From: an uncultured Bacillota bacterium
GTDB taxonomy: Bacteria > Bacillota_I > Bacilli_A > RF39 > UBA660
Assembly: GCA_946407495.1 (NCBI GenBank)
Contig: CAMJOB010000004.1
Span: 1 to 58,975, forward strand
Direction: 5' to 3'
DNA: 58,975 nt
The notes under the pieces are model-generated. The model worked only from the letters and a program-made list of their open reading frames with translations. It ran no database searches and was not told the origin of the DNA. Below are positions 8,822 through 17,685 of the stretch, piece by piece. The stretch's first letter is position 1. Each line of letters begins with the position of its first letter. The position numbers and the translations under genes are program-made.

Positions 8822-9420
8822 TATTCTTCAGATTCAAGTTCAAATTGCTTTTCAAAATCAAATTTCTCACCAATGAAAGCGATACCATCATAATATGGAG
8901 TTATATTCATACCAATACATTTAAGATTCTTATATGTTTCATAAACACAATAATCACCTGCTACACCACAAATGATAAATTCATCGTCTTCTCTATAGAA
9001 ACTTATATAATCAAAATTATCACCGTTTACTTTGAATTCAACTTCACCATTAGATAAAAATTCATTGATAAAGTGTGCAAATGCTCCATATTCTTCCTTG
9101 TTTTCATCAGAACCCTTCTTGATGATTTCAGGATATTTCTGTATTGAATATGCTGCTTTTATCAAAGGTTCTACAATATTAGAACCTTTTGTATATTTAA
9201 CACAATGAACAGGCCACTGACCACCATTCTCTTTAAAAGAACAATGAGTAAGAGGATGCCAATCCACTGTAAATATAACATTTACAGTATCCTTTTCATC
9301 TTTTAATGATTCAAGATACTTTTTAATGTTCTCAACTGCTACTTCAGCACCTTTTACATAAAGTGCACCTTCTGGATTGCAAAAATCCTCTTGACAATCA
9401 ACAATAATAATATGTTTCAT
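8821..9420 (-). CDS. pncA: Nicotinamidase (isochorismatase fold)
   Basis: 199 residues; converts nicotinamide to nicotinate. Motifs of the family: IIIVDCQEDF (catalytic Asp), FTVDWHPLTHCSF (metal site DWH...H), GQWPVHC, and IICGVAGDYCVYET with the nucleophilic Cys. Slightly short but complete. It is the first step of a route completed by pncB, nadD and nadE at 36-39 kb, so the phage carries the whole deamidating NAD+ salvage pathway. Confidence 0.9.
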   Translation of the reverse strand: MKHIIIVDCQEDFCNPEGALYVKGAEVAVENIKKYLESLKDEKDTVNVIFTVDWHPLTHCSFKENGGQWPVHCVKYTKGSNIVEPLIKAAYSIQKYPEIIKKGSDENKEEYGAFAHFINEFLSNGEVEFKVNGDNFDYISFYREDDEFIICGVAGDYCVYETYKNLKCIGMNITPYYDGIAFIGEKFDFEKQFELESEE

Positions 9421-9423
9421 AAT

Positions 9424-9555
9424 TTAATCTTTTGAAATTCTAATTCCGTCACGTATTGCACAATCAATACAATAACTATCTAAATCATAATAAAACTTAT
9501 CCTCTTTTGTAAGAGGTTTGCCACAGCAACAACAAGTTCCGTATTTATTTTTCAT
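9424..9555 (-). CDS. 43-residue zinc-ribbon protein
   Basis: MKNKYGTCCCCGKPL then YCIDCAIRDG: two Cys pairs (CxxC and CxxC) 25 residues apart, a compact zinc ribbon. Starts 11 bases inside the end of the upstream gene and ends 3 bases before pncA. Too small for standard callers. Function unknown. Confidence 0.65.
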   Translation of the reverse strand: MKNKYGTCCCCGKPLTKEDKFYYDLDSYCIDCAIRDGIRISKD

Positions 9556-9862
9556 CTTTCTTCAAAGTTGGTAAATATTCTCTATATAACTGATATATCT
9601 TTTTAATTATATTGATGTAATTTGCTTTACTCTTAATATAATCAAATACATACATTGCTACTGTATGAATTACACGAGCAGAAGGTTGTTCTGAAGAATA
9701 TTCATATCCTTTAACAAAAGCTTCTTGAAGTTCTTCAGTTTCATAAAGTTCTCGTGCTTTCTTATAGATCATAGTTCTATCTTCAAGATCTAAACTTTTA
9801 AAATAATCGGAAAGTTCAGTTCTTTTACGATCTAACTCTTTTGATAAAGACTCTTCTTTCAT
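9545..9862 (-). CDS. Hypothetical helical protein
   Basis: 105 residues from MKEESLSKEL at 9862, chosen because it gives a 4-base overlap with nrdG; the longer frame to 9934 runs inside nrdG. Mostly helical (KELDRKRTELSDYFKSLDL, QEAFVKGYEYSSEQ). No recognised family. Confidence 0.65.
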   Translation of the reverse strand: MKEESLSKELDRKRTELSDYFKSLDLEDRTMIYKKARELYETEELQEAFVKGYEYSSEQPSARVIHTVAMYVFDYIKSKANYINIIKKIYQLYREYLPTLKKDEK

Positions 9863-10353
9863 TTTAATACTACAGTACCTTGTTTTATTGATTTTTGAAC
9901 ATCTATCACTCTTTGATTGGAACTTCCAACCCAAGGTTTATTAGGAGATTTTAATTCTTCTATAAAAGGACCATCACATAATACATCAACATTACTTAAT
10001 AAAATATAATATTTATTTATTAAATCCTCATATAAATATCCTGTATATATCCATACAGTTTTATTATATTTTTTAGCAAGATCAACAATTAAGCTAGTTT
10101 GTTTTACATTTTCTGGAGCTAATGGATCACCTCCACTTATTGTAACTCCAGCAATGTAATCTTCCTTTAGTTTATTCTCAAGATGCATTAATTTTTCTGC
10201 ATCTTTGAGTTCGTCATCAAAACTTGGAACTTTAAATTCCCAAGTCTCAGAATTAAAACATCCTTTACAATGATGATGGCACCCCTGAAGGAAAACCACT
10301 TCACGGATGCCATCTCCATTTAATAAATCATCATCGTAAATATGTATAATCAT
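9859..10353 (-). CDS. nrdG: Anaerobic ribonucleotide reductase activating protein
   Basis: 164 residues; radical SAM enzyme that installs the glycyl radical on NrdD. The cluster motif is FLQGCHHHCKGCFN (CxxxCxxC), followed by GVTISGGDPLAPEN. Full length for the family. nrdD lies at 11373-13526 in the same operon with four small genes between. Implies growth in an anaerobic host. Confidence 0.95.
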   Translation of the reverse strand: MIIHIYDDDLLNGDGIREVVFLQGCHHHCKGCFNSETWEFKVPSFDDELKDAEKLMHLENKLKEDYIAGVTISGGDPLAPENVKQTSLIVDLAKKYNKTVWIYTGYLYEDLINKYYILLSNVDVLCDGPFIEELKSPNKPWVGSSNQRVIDVQKSIKQGTVVLK

Positions 10354-10355
10354 TT

Positions 10356-10559
10356 TTAAGATTCTTTACTTGCAGTAGGATCGTCTTTAGTAGGATTATC
10401 AGTAAATACATGATAGCCAAACCATAAATTTGCTAAAACTCCAACTCCAATTAAACTCCATTTTATTGCAGGCAATTCAAACATAGTTCCAATTAGAATT
10501 AGAAATATACCTAAAAAAGCAATACCACCTTTAATTAGATTTTTATTATTGTTACTCAT
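10356..10559 (-). CDS. Small membrane protein
   Basis: 67 residues with two hydrophobic segments (GGIAFLGIFLILIGTMF and WSLIGVGVLANLWFGYHVF) separated by a short turn; cytoplasmic ends likely. C-terminal tail TDNPTKDDPTASKES. Three bases upstream of nrdG. Function unknown. Confidence 0.65.
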   Translation of the reverse strand: MSNNNKNLIKGGIAFLGIFLILIGTMFELPAIKWSLIGVGVLANLWFGYHVFTDNPTKDDPTASKES

Positions 10560-10716
10560 TATTAATCAAGTTTGTATCCTCGAAATCAGAATCTATTGCT
10601 TTTGCTCTTCCATAACGTCCACCACAACATCCACTTCCACAGCAACAGCATCTTAATACTTCATTTGATAAAGCACAAGTATGTACTTTCATTGTAGGTT
10701 TATTGTACTTTTTCAT
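10552..10716 (-). CDS. Cysteine-rich small protein with KYxKP leader-like start
   Basis: 54 residues: MKKYNKPTMKVHTCALS then RCCCCGSGCCGGRYGRAKA and an acidic tail. The N-terminus MKKYxKPxxxV matches a start common to many small Bacteroidota peptides and to the Cys-rich 44313 gene here. Could be a modified peptide precursor or a metal-binding protein; neither is shown. Overlaps the next start by 8 bases. Confidence 0.65.
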   Translation of the reverse strand: MKKYNKPTMKVHTCALSNEVLRCCCCGSGCCGGRYGRAKAIDSDFEDTNLINNE

Positions 10717-10720
10717 ATTA

Positions 10721-11173
10721 TTAAGGATGTGTAAATTTAAAAGGATATTTCTGATTTAACTTATCTAAAATACTTAAAAGTACTTTTCCATTCTCTTTAA
10801 TTTTTGGAACTTCTATATTATATGATCCAGCAAAGTCTATTACTTCGCTAAATAATTCTGAAAAATCTATTTTAATAACGTTTGGAGAATAAAGTGTAAT
10901 AAAATAATGACAATCTAAATCTTCATAGAAATCATTATCTACTAGTTTATCATCAAACGCATTACCATCTTCAAAATATTCACAAATAATTTCTCCAATT
11001 ATTTGTTCTAGATCATTAAGATTATAAATAATTTCGTTTTCAAAATCTTCTTCATCGAAATTAATCATAGTTAAATCACAATAGTCTAGAAACCATTTAT
11101 AAATTTCCCATGTAGAAATGGCGTCTTCGTAATTCCAACCAAGTCTATTATATAAAAATTCTCTTTTATCCAT
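10721..11173 (-). CDS. Hypothetical acidic protein
   Basis: 150 residues, acidic (MINFDEEDFENEIIYNLNDL), predicted mixed alpha/beta, no membrane segment and no recognised family. It abuts the 11173 gene by one base in the NrdD/NrdG operon. Confidence 0.68.
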   Translation of the reverse strand: MDKREFLYNRLGWNYEDAISTWEIYKWFLDYCDLTMINFDEEDFENEIIYNLNDLEQIIGEIICEYFEDGNAFDDKLVDNDFYEDLDCHYFITLYSPNVIKIDFSELFSEVIDFAGSYNIEVPKIKENGKVLLSILDKLNQKYPFKFTHP

Positions 11174-11373
11174 TACTTAATGTCGCTTAAAAATTCAAAA
11201 CTAGTAATTGATTCAGGATCTGAAGAATAATCAGAGTCATAACTATCCAATATTTTATAGTTACCATCCTTTAATTCGTCTAAAATTTCATCTTCAGATT
11301 CTGTTTCTACTTCTGCTGTTATACAATCTAATATTTTAGCTTGTACCAAAAATCTTACTGTATATTTTTTCAT
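11173..11373 (-). CDS. Small acidic protein, SxEEA-repeat family
   Basis: 66 residues. MKKYTVRFLVQAKILDCITA followed by VETESEDEILDELKDGNYKI, the same architecture as the 2940 and 4696 genes: one strand, an ExxSxxE helix, a turn. Abuts nrdD by one base. Function unknown. Confidence 0.7.
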   Translation of the reverse strand: MKKYTVRFLVQAKILDCITAEVETESEDEILDELKDGNYKILDSYDSDYSSDPESITSFEFLSDIK

Positions 11374-13526
11374 TATAGATTTTTTCTTAGTTTAAATTCT
11401 TTAATTTTACCTTTGTTAAATTTATTAACTCCGAGTATTGTTTTAGAATATCCAAGATAACCATTCATTCTACGAATTCCGACAGTGTTCATACTACCAC
11501 AAACAGGACATCTATAGTTCTGTTCATAAGGCATACTATCATCACCAATCCAATGGTGTCCGCAATCAGTACATCTATTAGCTGCGTGATTTACAGATTG
11601 ATAGTTACCAATTTTCATAGCATGACGAATAATGGCTTTAACACCTTCTAACATTTCATCAGAAATAGAAGGAATTTTAACGTGACAAATTGAACCACCT
11701 TTAGATAATGGGAAGAATTGATTTTCAAAATTAATCTTCTCAATAGGTGTTACGTCTTCATCAACGTTAATATGGAATGAATTAGAGAAGAAACCTTTTT
11801 CTGTTACTCCTTCAATTTGTCCATACATTTCAACAAATTGATCACAAGCACGTGGAAGCCAAGATTCACCTGGAGTTCCATAAATTGCATAAAGTACATT
11901 GTCAGATTTCTTAATTTCTTCTACTTTATCATTAAAATAAGTCATTACTTCTTTAGCAAAATTACAATCTTCATAGTAATGAGTTTCAATGTTATGATCC
12001 TTATTATATAAAGTTTGTAATTCACTAAGACCACCATAACCGAAACTTATAGTTGAATGTTTAAGAATTGGAGCTACAGAATCATTTGGTCCAACATAAC
12101 CATCATCAAATCCACCTTCCATAAATGCAAGTGGACTACTTGCTCCTTTAAGTTTTCTTTTCAGATATTCAATAGTTCTAAGATTAATTTGTCTTGCTAA
12201 TTCAAAGTAATAATCAAATACTTCATAAAAAGTTTTGTTTTCTAATTTAGCCTTTTGATAGAACATAGGTAAATTGAGAGAAATAACTCCCATATTACAT
12301 CTGTTTATAAGAAGTTCTCCATCTTCATTATAATCAGGAGATAGACACGCTCTACAACCCATCATGGTTATAATCTTGCCTGTCTTCTTATACATATTAC
12401 CAACATAACCAGCATCAAGACTTAAGAAATCAGGATACATTGTATCTTTAGAACATTTAGCAGCTAAATCAAATAAATCTTCAGATATACCACCTTTTCC
12501 GTGTATCTCATCTCTATAAGTAAAGATAAGTTTAGGGAATAATACAGGTGTTTTACCACCAGGTTTACCTTGACCACCCATTCTTGTTTCAAGAATAGTT
12601 TGACTTACAAGTTTAGACCATCTGTCAGTTCCGTTACCAAAACTAAAACTAATAAATGGAAAATCACCTCTACAAGATGAAACACTGTTAAATGTATGTT
12701 CGATACCTTGATAACCTTGCTGTATTTCTCTCTTTACTTTTTTATAAGCATAGTCATCTGCTTTACGAGGGTCTACACCACAACCAGCATCTCCTATAAT
12801 ATTACTATATTCTTTAATATAAAAATTATATGATTTTTGACAGTAATAAGATAAATCCTCATCAACTTGAGGCCAAGTAAGACCACCATATTGATTTCCT
12901 GCAGTAACGCTTATAATATCAGATGCAACTGCTATCGCAGCAGCTACACTGCCTGGTTCTGTATAAGGCATATTTTCAAGAGTAAATCCACCTTTCATAA
13001 TACGACCAACATTTAATAAACAACAATTATATGTTCTATATCGGTCTTTCATATCATGTGGGTAAATAAATCCTTCATTTACAGCTTTTCTTTCTTCTGG
13101 TGTTAAGAAGAATCTCATATAAGATTCTTTAAGGAACTCACCATAAGTAAGAATACCTTTAGTAGATACTAACTGTGAATTACAATTAGCATTAGAATGA
13201 TCTGGTTGAGAATCTAATTCTATTTCTTTATTAATTACCGCTTCCCAAATTTCTTTAATATCAGTTTTATAGTTACGATAACTACGATAAGATTCTGCAA
13301 CTGAATTAAAACCACAATGATCTAATGCACATTCTACTATATTATGAAGTGTTTTAACTGGAACATTCTCAGTTAAAGTAGAATATACGTAATCTGATAC
13401 TTTTTTACAATCGTCATCAGTAAGATCCACAAACACTCGACTAGCACTCTTTCGAATTGCAGTTGCAATTCTCTGTGGATCGAAATCTTCTAAAATACCG
13501 CATTTGTTAATTACTTTTATATCCAT
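11373..13526 (-). CDS. nrdD: Anaerobic ribonucleoside-triphosphate reductase
   Basis: 717 residues; reduces NTPs to dNTPs with a glycyl radical. The N-terminal ATP-cone (INKCGILEDFDPQRIATAIR) precedes the catalytic barrel, and the C-terminus holds the zinc site CTDCGHHWIG...YRCPVCGS and the radical loop RRMNGYLGYS. Length and motifs are complete. Encoded with its activase NrdG. A short plus-strand frame at 11817-12011 is a shadow. Confidence 0.97.
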   Translation of the reverse strand: MDIKVINKCGILEDFDPQRIATAIRKSASRVFVDLTDDDCKKVSDYVYSTLTENVPVKTLHNIVECALDHCGFNSVAESYRSYRNYKTDIKEIWEAVINKEIELDSQPDHSNANCNSQLVSTKGILTYGEFLKESYMRFFLTPEERKAVNEGFIYPHDMKDRYRTYNCCLLNVGRIMKGGFTLENMPYTEPGSVAAAIAVASDIISVTAGNQYGGLTWPQVDEDLSYYCQKSYNFYIKEYSNIIGDAGCGVDPRKADDYAYKKVKREIQQGYQGIEHTFNSVSSCRGDFPFISFSFGNGTDRWSKLVSQTILETRMGGQGKPGGKTPVLFPKLIFTYRDEIHGKGGISEDLFDLAAKCSKDTMYPDFLSLDAGYVGNMYKKTGKIITMMGCRACLSPDYNEDGELLINRCNMGVISLNLPMFYQKAKLENKTFYEVFDYYFELARQINLRTIEYLKRKLKGASSPLAFMEGGFDDGYVGPNDSVAPILKHSTISFGYGGLSELQTLYNKDHNIETHYYEDCNFAKEVMTYFNDKVEEIKKSDNVLYAIYGTPGESWLPRACDQFVEMYGQIEGVTEKGFFSNSFHINVDEDVTPIEKINFENQFFPLSKGGSICHVKIPSISDEMLEGVKAIIRHAMKIGNYQSVNHAANRCTDCGHHWIGDDSMPYEQNYRCPVCGSMNTVGIRRMNGYLGYSKTILGVNKFNKGKIKEFKLRKNL

Positions 13527-13586
13527 TATTTTTTATATTTAAGTGAAAACTAATATACACATTAATTCTCACTTAAACAAATTATT

Positions 13587-14366
13587 TTAGAAGGAACCAA
13601 GAATATCTTTAATAAGTAAAGTTTTCTCTACTTTATTCATAATATCTCGTTTATCGTCAGTGATTTGTTGGGTAAATGCATTATATACATTAAACATTGT
13701 AGTATCGTTTCCTTCACCGACATAATAAGGCGAATCTTTTTTCTCAAAAAGATCTTTATATGTATCAATTATATTTGTCGCACTTAATTTAACTTTTCCA
13801 AATCCGTTATCGTAAGATAGAGCAATAGAATTACGAATCCACTCGCCAAGTGATTCATTTATTGAAACATAATCAGTAGCAAATGAAGTAGTGTGAAGTT
13901 TATTAAGCCATGCTTTAAGGTCACAAGTTTGCTCCATCATTTGACGAATAGGTTTATAATTAAATGGCTTTTCTGCTTCAATTTCTTGAATATGTAGAAA
14001 AGAAGGATCGAATACACAAAGATTAGTACAAGCTCTATTAAGACCACCTCTGTATAACTTTACAATTGGTTTGCGACAATCTAAACCATATACCATACCA
14101 ACAACTTCATCGTGATTGTCAAAAGCATATTCTTCAGGCATCACTGCTTGAATCCAAACACGATTATAGGTAATATCATCATAATTAATATCTCCATTAG
14201 AAGTCTTAGTAATTTGATCTGGGAGTTTTGCCTCAATTCTAAAATCAGAAGTGAATTTAGACATTCTTTCTATAAATGGTTCTACATAAGCTGCAGTTGG
14301 AAAAAAGTCATTTTCCTTAATTCGAGTTGCTTTACCCTTTAGTAATTCTTCAAGTTTTAATTCCAT
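13587..14366 (-). CDS. Conserved phage protein, possibly DUF932-like
   Basis: 259 residues from MELKLEELLKG at 14366; an upstream MIT start is also possible. The centre, VWIQAVMPEEYAFDNHDEVV then YGLDCRKPIVKLYRGG, loosely recalls DUF932-type phage proteins expressed early. No catalytic motif seen. A plus-strand frame over its start is a shadow. Confidence 0.6.
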   Translation of the reverse strand: MELKLEELLKGKATRIKENDFFPTAAYVEPFIERMSKFTSDFRIEAKLPDQITKTSNGDINYDDITYNRVWIQAVMPEEYAFDNHDEVVGMVYGLDCRKPIVKLYRGGLNRACTNLCVFDPSFLHIQEIEAEKPFNYKPIRQMMEQTCDLKAWLNKLHTTSFATDYVSINESLGEWIRNSIALSYDNGFGKVKLSATNIIDTYKDLFEKKDSPYYVGEGNDTTMFNVYNAFTQQITDDKRDIMNKVEKTLLIKDILGSF

Positions 14367-14375
14367 AGTAATCAA

Positions 14376-14768
14376 TTAGAAAACCTCACCTTCAGGTACA
14401 CAGTAATTAAATGTATAATCTTCTCCACCAAATGAGATAGTCTTTGATGTTGCCTTTATATAATCTTCTGGTGAAATTAAATAAGCACCACTTTCATCGA
14501 CAAAATCAAGTTTGTAGTTCTTATTTATAATACCATACTTAAGTCCAACATATTCATAAATATTGTGACGGATAAGGTTAGTAATATTATCAATGAAACT
14601 TAAGTCTGTAATCCAAGTAAACTTGGTAGATACTTTATAAAGTTGTTCATCTGGAATTTCATTAGCAACATTTCCAAACTTCTTCTTTACAATACTTTGT
14701 GTTTCTTTAAGAGATAAAATACCAAATTGCTTCATTGCTTTATTATAAATTTTTTCAAGTGTGTTCAT
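14376..14768 (-). CDS. Hypothetical protein
   Basis: 130 residues, not recognised. N-terminal helices (MNTLEKIYNKAMKQFGILSL), then a segment rich in aromatic residues ending FNYCVPEGEVF. Lies between the DUF932-like gene and a PD-(D/E)XK-like gene, with a 4-base overlap to the latter. Confidence 0.68.
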   Translation of the reverse strand: MNTLEKIYNKAMKQFGILSLKETQSIVKKKFGNVANEIPDEQLYKVSTKFTWITDLSFIDNITNLIRHNIYEYVGLKYGIINKNYKLDFVDESGAYLISPEDYIKATSKTISFGGEDYTFNYCVPEGEVF

Positions 14769-15358
14769 ATGCAGTTTCTATAAATATTTAACATTATTTT
14801 ATCTATCTCAACTTTATTAGGTACATCACAAGTATGAATGTTTAAATCATGTAAATTTATAAAGTTACACTTTTTACACGCTTTACTTGGAGATTCTAAT
14901 TTTAATAAATCTTTTAAATCTTGTTTAAATTTATTAATGATGTCTATGTTTTCATCAATTAAAATATAATCGAAATAATTCACAGAATTGATAATCAAAA
15001 CTTTACAATTTTCTTGCATCATTTGTACAAAATAAAGTAAAGCCTGATTTATTTGATACTTATATGCTGCCGAATTTCGTTTAATTGACCTTTTACATTC
15101 CTGTATTCCGAAAAATTTAAACTTGCTATCATCATCAAATTTAAACCTAATTAATCCATCTGTAACTCCTTTTAAAAATCTCTTTTTAATAACATCGGTT
15201 TTTCCGCTTGTAGAACGTAAGATGGAGTTACAATAGATTGATTCTATTACACTTTCAACCTCTACATTTCCTTCTTTATCAAAGAAATCATTATAAAAGT
15301 CAGTTCCTTTTACGGGAATAAATGTAACATTTTTAGTAATTGTGTTTATTTGACGCAT
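14765..15358 (-). CDS. PD-(D/E)XK-like nuclease
   Basis: 197 residues. GVTDGLIRFKF followed about 13 residues later by FFGIQECKRS gives the D...ExK core of the restriction-endonuclease fold; AAYKYQINQALLYFVQMMQE supplies the Q...Y helix. The C-terminal CKKCNFINLHDLNIHTC may bind zinc. Likely a DNA-processing nuclease. Confidence 0.62.
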   Translation of the reverse strand: MRQINTITKNVTFIPVKGTDFYNDFFDKEGNVEVESVIESIYCNSILRSTSGKTDVIKKRFLKGVTDGLIRFKFDDDSKFKFFGIQECKRSIKRNSAAYKYQINQALLYFVQMMQENCKVLIINSVNYFDYILIDENIDIINKFKQDLKDLLKLESPSKACKKCNFINLHDLNIHTCDVPNKVEIDKIMLNIYRNCI

Positions 15359-15388
15359 CCGCCGTTAGTTTCACTTTCGTGTTGTAAT

Positions 15389-15426
15389 AAAAAAATAGGC
15401 GATGCTGATTTCTCAACATCGCCTAT
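15389..15426 (-). terminator. Intrinsic terminator
   Basis: On the minus strand, ATAGGCGATG pairs with CATCGCCTAT around a 12-base loop, followed at once by a run of seven T. It ends the transcript that begins at the promoters near 16.1-16.2 kb and isolates the 15441-16073 gene. Confidence 0.9.
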
Positions 15427-15440
15427 TATATTAAAAAAGA

Positions 15441-16073
15441 TTAAGCCTTGATACCAAAAGCGATATACTTACCAGGTCTTGTATTCTTAGAAGGAGTATA
15501 CTCATAAACAGCAGCAATAGCCTGCTCTGGATTACGTGTTACTTTCTTGTAAAGAATAACAACATCTTCCTTGATTACACCATCAGTGAAGAGTTTCTTA
15601 GCTACCTTATCAGCATCAGCTTTCTTAACGCGGATTTCCTTCTCTGCTTCGTTGTTTTCACCATCGTTCTTAACTGTAACCTTAGCGAATTTCTTTGCGT
15701 CGTCAAGTGTAACAGTAGCATAAACCTTACCAGATGCCTTACCAACGATGTCGAAGTTAGTTACCCACTCACGCTTACCGTTCTCGTTCTTTACGTTAAT
15801 TTTCTTGTAAGGACGTTCACGCTTGTCAACAATTGCAGACTCCTCTACAATGATATAACCAGAACCCTCAACATTCTTAGTTTTCTTCTTAAGATAATCA
15901 AGGAAGAACTGCTTCTTAGCTGACTCTGTTACAATACCAGTCTGCTCTGAAAGCCACTTCTTATATGCCTGTGTTGCGTTTCCCTGAATACCAAATGGTG
16001 CGAATGACTTAGCCTCGTCAAGATTAGCTGCTGTAAACTCTACTTTCTCAAAATTTAAAATTTTCTCTGCCAT
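15441..16073 (-). CDS. Highly expressed phage protein of unknown function
   Basis: 210 residues, lysine-rich, codon usage richer in GC than its neighbours. Contains repeated beta strands (RPYKKINVKNENGKREWVTN, KVYATVTLDDAKKFAKVTVK). It is the only gene between two tandem consensus promoters and a strong terminator, so it is probably abundant. No family recognised. Confidence 0.75.
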   Translation of the reverse strand: MAEKILNFEKVEFTAANLDEAKSFAPFGIQGNATQAYKKWLSEQTGIVTESAKKQFFLDYLKKKTKNVEGSGYIIVEESAIVDKRERPYKKINVKNENGKREWVTNFDIVGKASGKVYATVTLDDAKKFAKVTVKNDGENNEAEKEIRVKKADADKVAKKLFTDGVIKEDVVILYKKVTRNPEQAIAAVYEYTPSKNTRPGKYIAFGIKA

Positions 16074-16130
16074 AATTTTACTTTTTTATTAAACATTTAT
16101 TCTTATTAACATGATCTAAAAATTCTAAAT

Positions 16131-16162
16131 CAAATATATATATTAATTTTTATACTAACAAA
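16131..16162 (-). promoter_or_regulatory. Bacteroidota-type promoter
   Basis: Minus strand TTTG, exactly 20 bases, TATATTTG: a perfect match to the host -33/-7 consensus (TTTG, TATNTTTG). Drives the 15441-16073 gene; start of transcription would be near 16124. Confidence 0.85.
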
Positions 16163-16217
16163 TATTTTAATATAAATTTTTGATTTTTTCAACTTTTCTT
16201 TTCCCGAAAAGCTGATA

Positions 16218-16249
16218 CAAATATACATCTGCTTTCTGAAATTTCCAAA
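16218..16249 (-). promoter_or_regulatory. Second tandem Bacteroidota-type promoter
   Basis: Minus strand TTTG-N20-TATATTTG, again a perfect match, 87 bases upstream of the first. Two consensus promoters in tandem suggest strong expression of the gene at 15441-16073. Confidence 0.85.
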
Positions 16250-16270
16250 TATTTTAAATATTAATTTTTG

Positions 16271-16627
16271 TTAAAATGGAACAAATTTATCAAAAATATC
16301 TTTAATGGTATTTAAGATTTCTTTTTCATTTAAATCAAAAGTTGGAAATTCCGTACATCCATAACCAAATTCATCGCAAACGACCGCCAGAGCCTTTAAA
16401 TATCTGTCTGGAATACCTTTACCTACAGCCAATTTTTGAATGATTTGGTAATGCGTAATATCTGGTTTTTTGGATTTTAATTTATGTGTCGTATAACAAA
16501 TTAATGAAATTAAAGCCATTTTGGTTTTAAAATCAGTATCTAAAAATCCTAATGAAAAGAATTTATGATAGATTTGTAATAATTGTTTATACGAATACCA
16601 ATCCTCAATTTCTAAATCACTGCTCAT
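16271..16627 (-). CDS. Hypothetical helical protein
   Basis: 118 residues, mostly helical (YSYKQLLQIYHKFFSLGF, KMALISLICYTTHKLK), with GIPDRYLKALAVVCDEFGYG near the C-terminus. Overlaps the PD-(D/E)XK exonuclease gene by 4 bases. Not recognised. Confidence 0.68.
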   Translation of the reverse strand: MSSDLEIEDWYSYKQLLQIYHKFFSLGFLDTDFKTKMALISLICYTTHKLKSKKPDITHYQIIQKLAVGKGIPDRYLKALAVVCDEFGYGCTEFPTFDLNEKEILNTIKDIFDKFVPF

Positions 16628-17685
16628 AAACCACTATTTATGAAAGTTTCTGCCTTTATAGCATCTTTATAAAATAAAGTAATAGCAGCTCTTCTTAGTA
16701 AATCTTTGAATTCCTTTGCTCCAATTTTAAATAACTCTCTTGTCATAGGAGTTACTTTTGTATAATAATTTGGAATAGTTGAAACCCATAAGAAATTACT
16801 TTTAACACTACATTTTTCTAAATTATAAAACTTCTTAGCACATAAAGAAAGTAAGTAACAATACATATACATTTCTCTATAGTAATGATATTTCATAATT
16901 TGGTCATCGCAATTGTCGAGTGTTCTTCCAATTGTTTTAACATCATTTACAGTAATTAGATTTGATTCTTTATCAATAGTATAATTATCAATTTTAGATT
17001 TTAATCTTACTGTAAAAGGTTCAAGTCCTTCAGCTTCTACCCTAACATCAAGTAAAATAGCTTGCTCACATTCAGAAATCGGATCTTCAAGTAATCCTTT
17101 AGGATGAAGTAACTCTTGGACTTTTTTATTATTTTGTAAAGCAGAAATACAATTTTTAGCTTTATCTAACGTTTTTGAATCCAAGAAAGTAGATACCTTT
17201 CTATCATCATATTGTAAGAATTGATTCAACTTTATTAGATAATTCTTAATTTTAGGAAGTATTTCTTTGCGTTTTTCATTTGTCGGATTACCTTTATAAT
17301 AATCCACAGTTAAACAGGCTTGTAAAAATTCTTCTTTTGTAAAATTTGATACATCATCCGATTTTGTAATCTTAGCAATTTCGTCTGCTACAAAACCTAC
17401 TTTCGCAGTAGGTCTGTCTAAATCTGGACAAATATCAAATAAATCAGGTTGAAGAATTTGTTCATGAACAACTGTTCCCAAAGTTAAACTGTCACTAAAT
17501 ATTCTATTAGATGCAAATCCATCCAAGAATTTTTGTGGGGAACCTCCATTTGTAGGATCTATAAAGCCAAGCCTTGAATTACTTATATAGTCTTTATATA
17601 CCTCACTAAAATACTCTTCGTCCGAAATTTTTTGCAGACGAAGAGTATCAAGTAATGGGGTTATTTTAATATCGTTTAAATTCAT
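16624..17685 (-). CDS. PD-(D/E)XK exonuclease
   Basis: 353 residues. SLTLGTVVHEQIL matches the LGxxxHxxxL helix of RecB/Cas4/exonuclease VIII-like nucleases. VRLKSKIDNY and ITVNDVKTIGRT give the D...DxK active site, and HYYREMYMYCYLL the QxxxY-type helix. Similar proteins occur in phage recombination modules. It is followed by a HAD gene and then by Holliday-type nuclease and primase genes. Confidence 0.8.
   Translation of the reverse strand: MNLNDIKITPLLDTLRLQKISDEEYFSEVYKDYISNSRLGFIDPTNGGSPQKFLDGFASNRIFSDSLTLGTVVHEQILQPDLFDICPDLDRPTAKVGFVADEIAKITKSDDVSNFTKEEFLQACLTVDYYKGNPTNEKRKEILPKIKNYLIKLNQFLQYDDRKVSTFLDSKTLDKAKNCISALQNNKKVQELLHPKGLLEDPISECEQAILLDVRVEAEGLEPFTVRLKSKIDNYTIDKESNLITVNDVKTIGRTLDNCDDQIMKYHYYREMYMYCYLLSLCAKKFYNLEKCSVKSNFLWVSTIPNYYTKVTPMTRELFKIGAKEFKDLLRRAAITLFYKDAIKAETFINSGL

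Noticed and set aside
11817..12011. Plus-strand open frames inside nrdD, the DUF932-like gene, the AAA+ gene, the vWA gene and others
   Set aside because: They lie antisense to well-supported minus-strand genes, have low-complexity sequence (Phe/Ile/Leu-rich) and no start signals.
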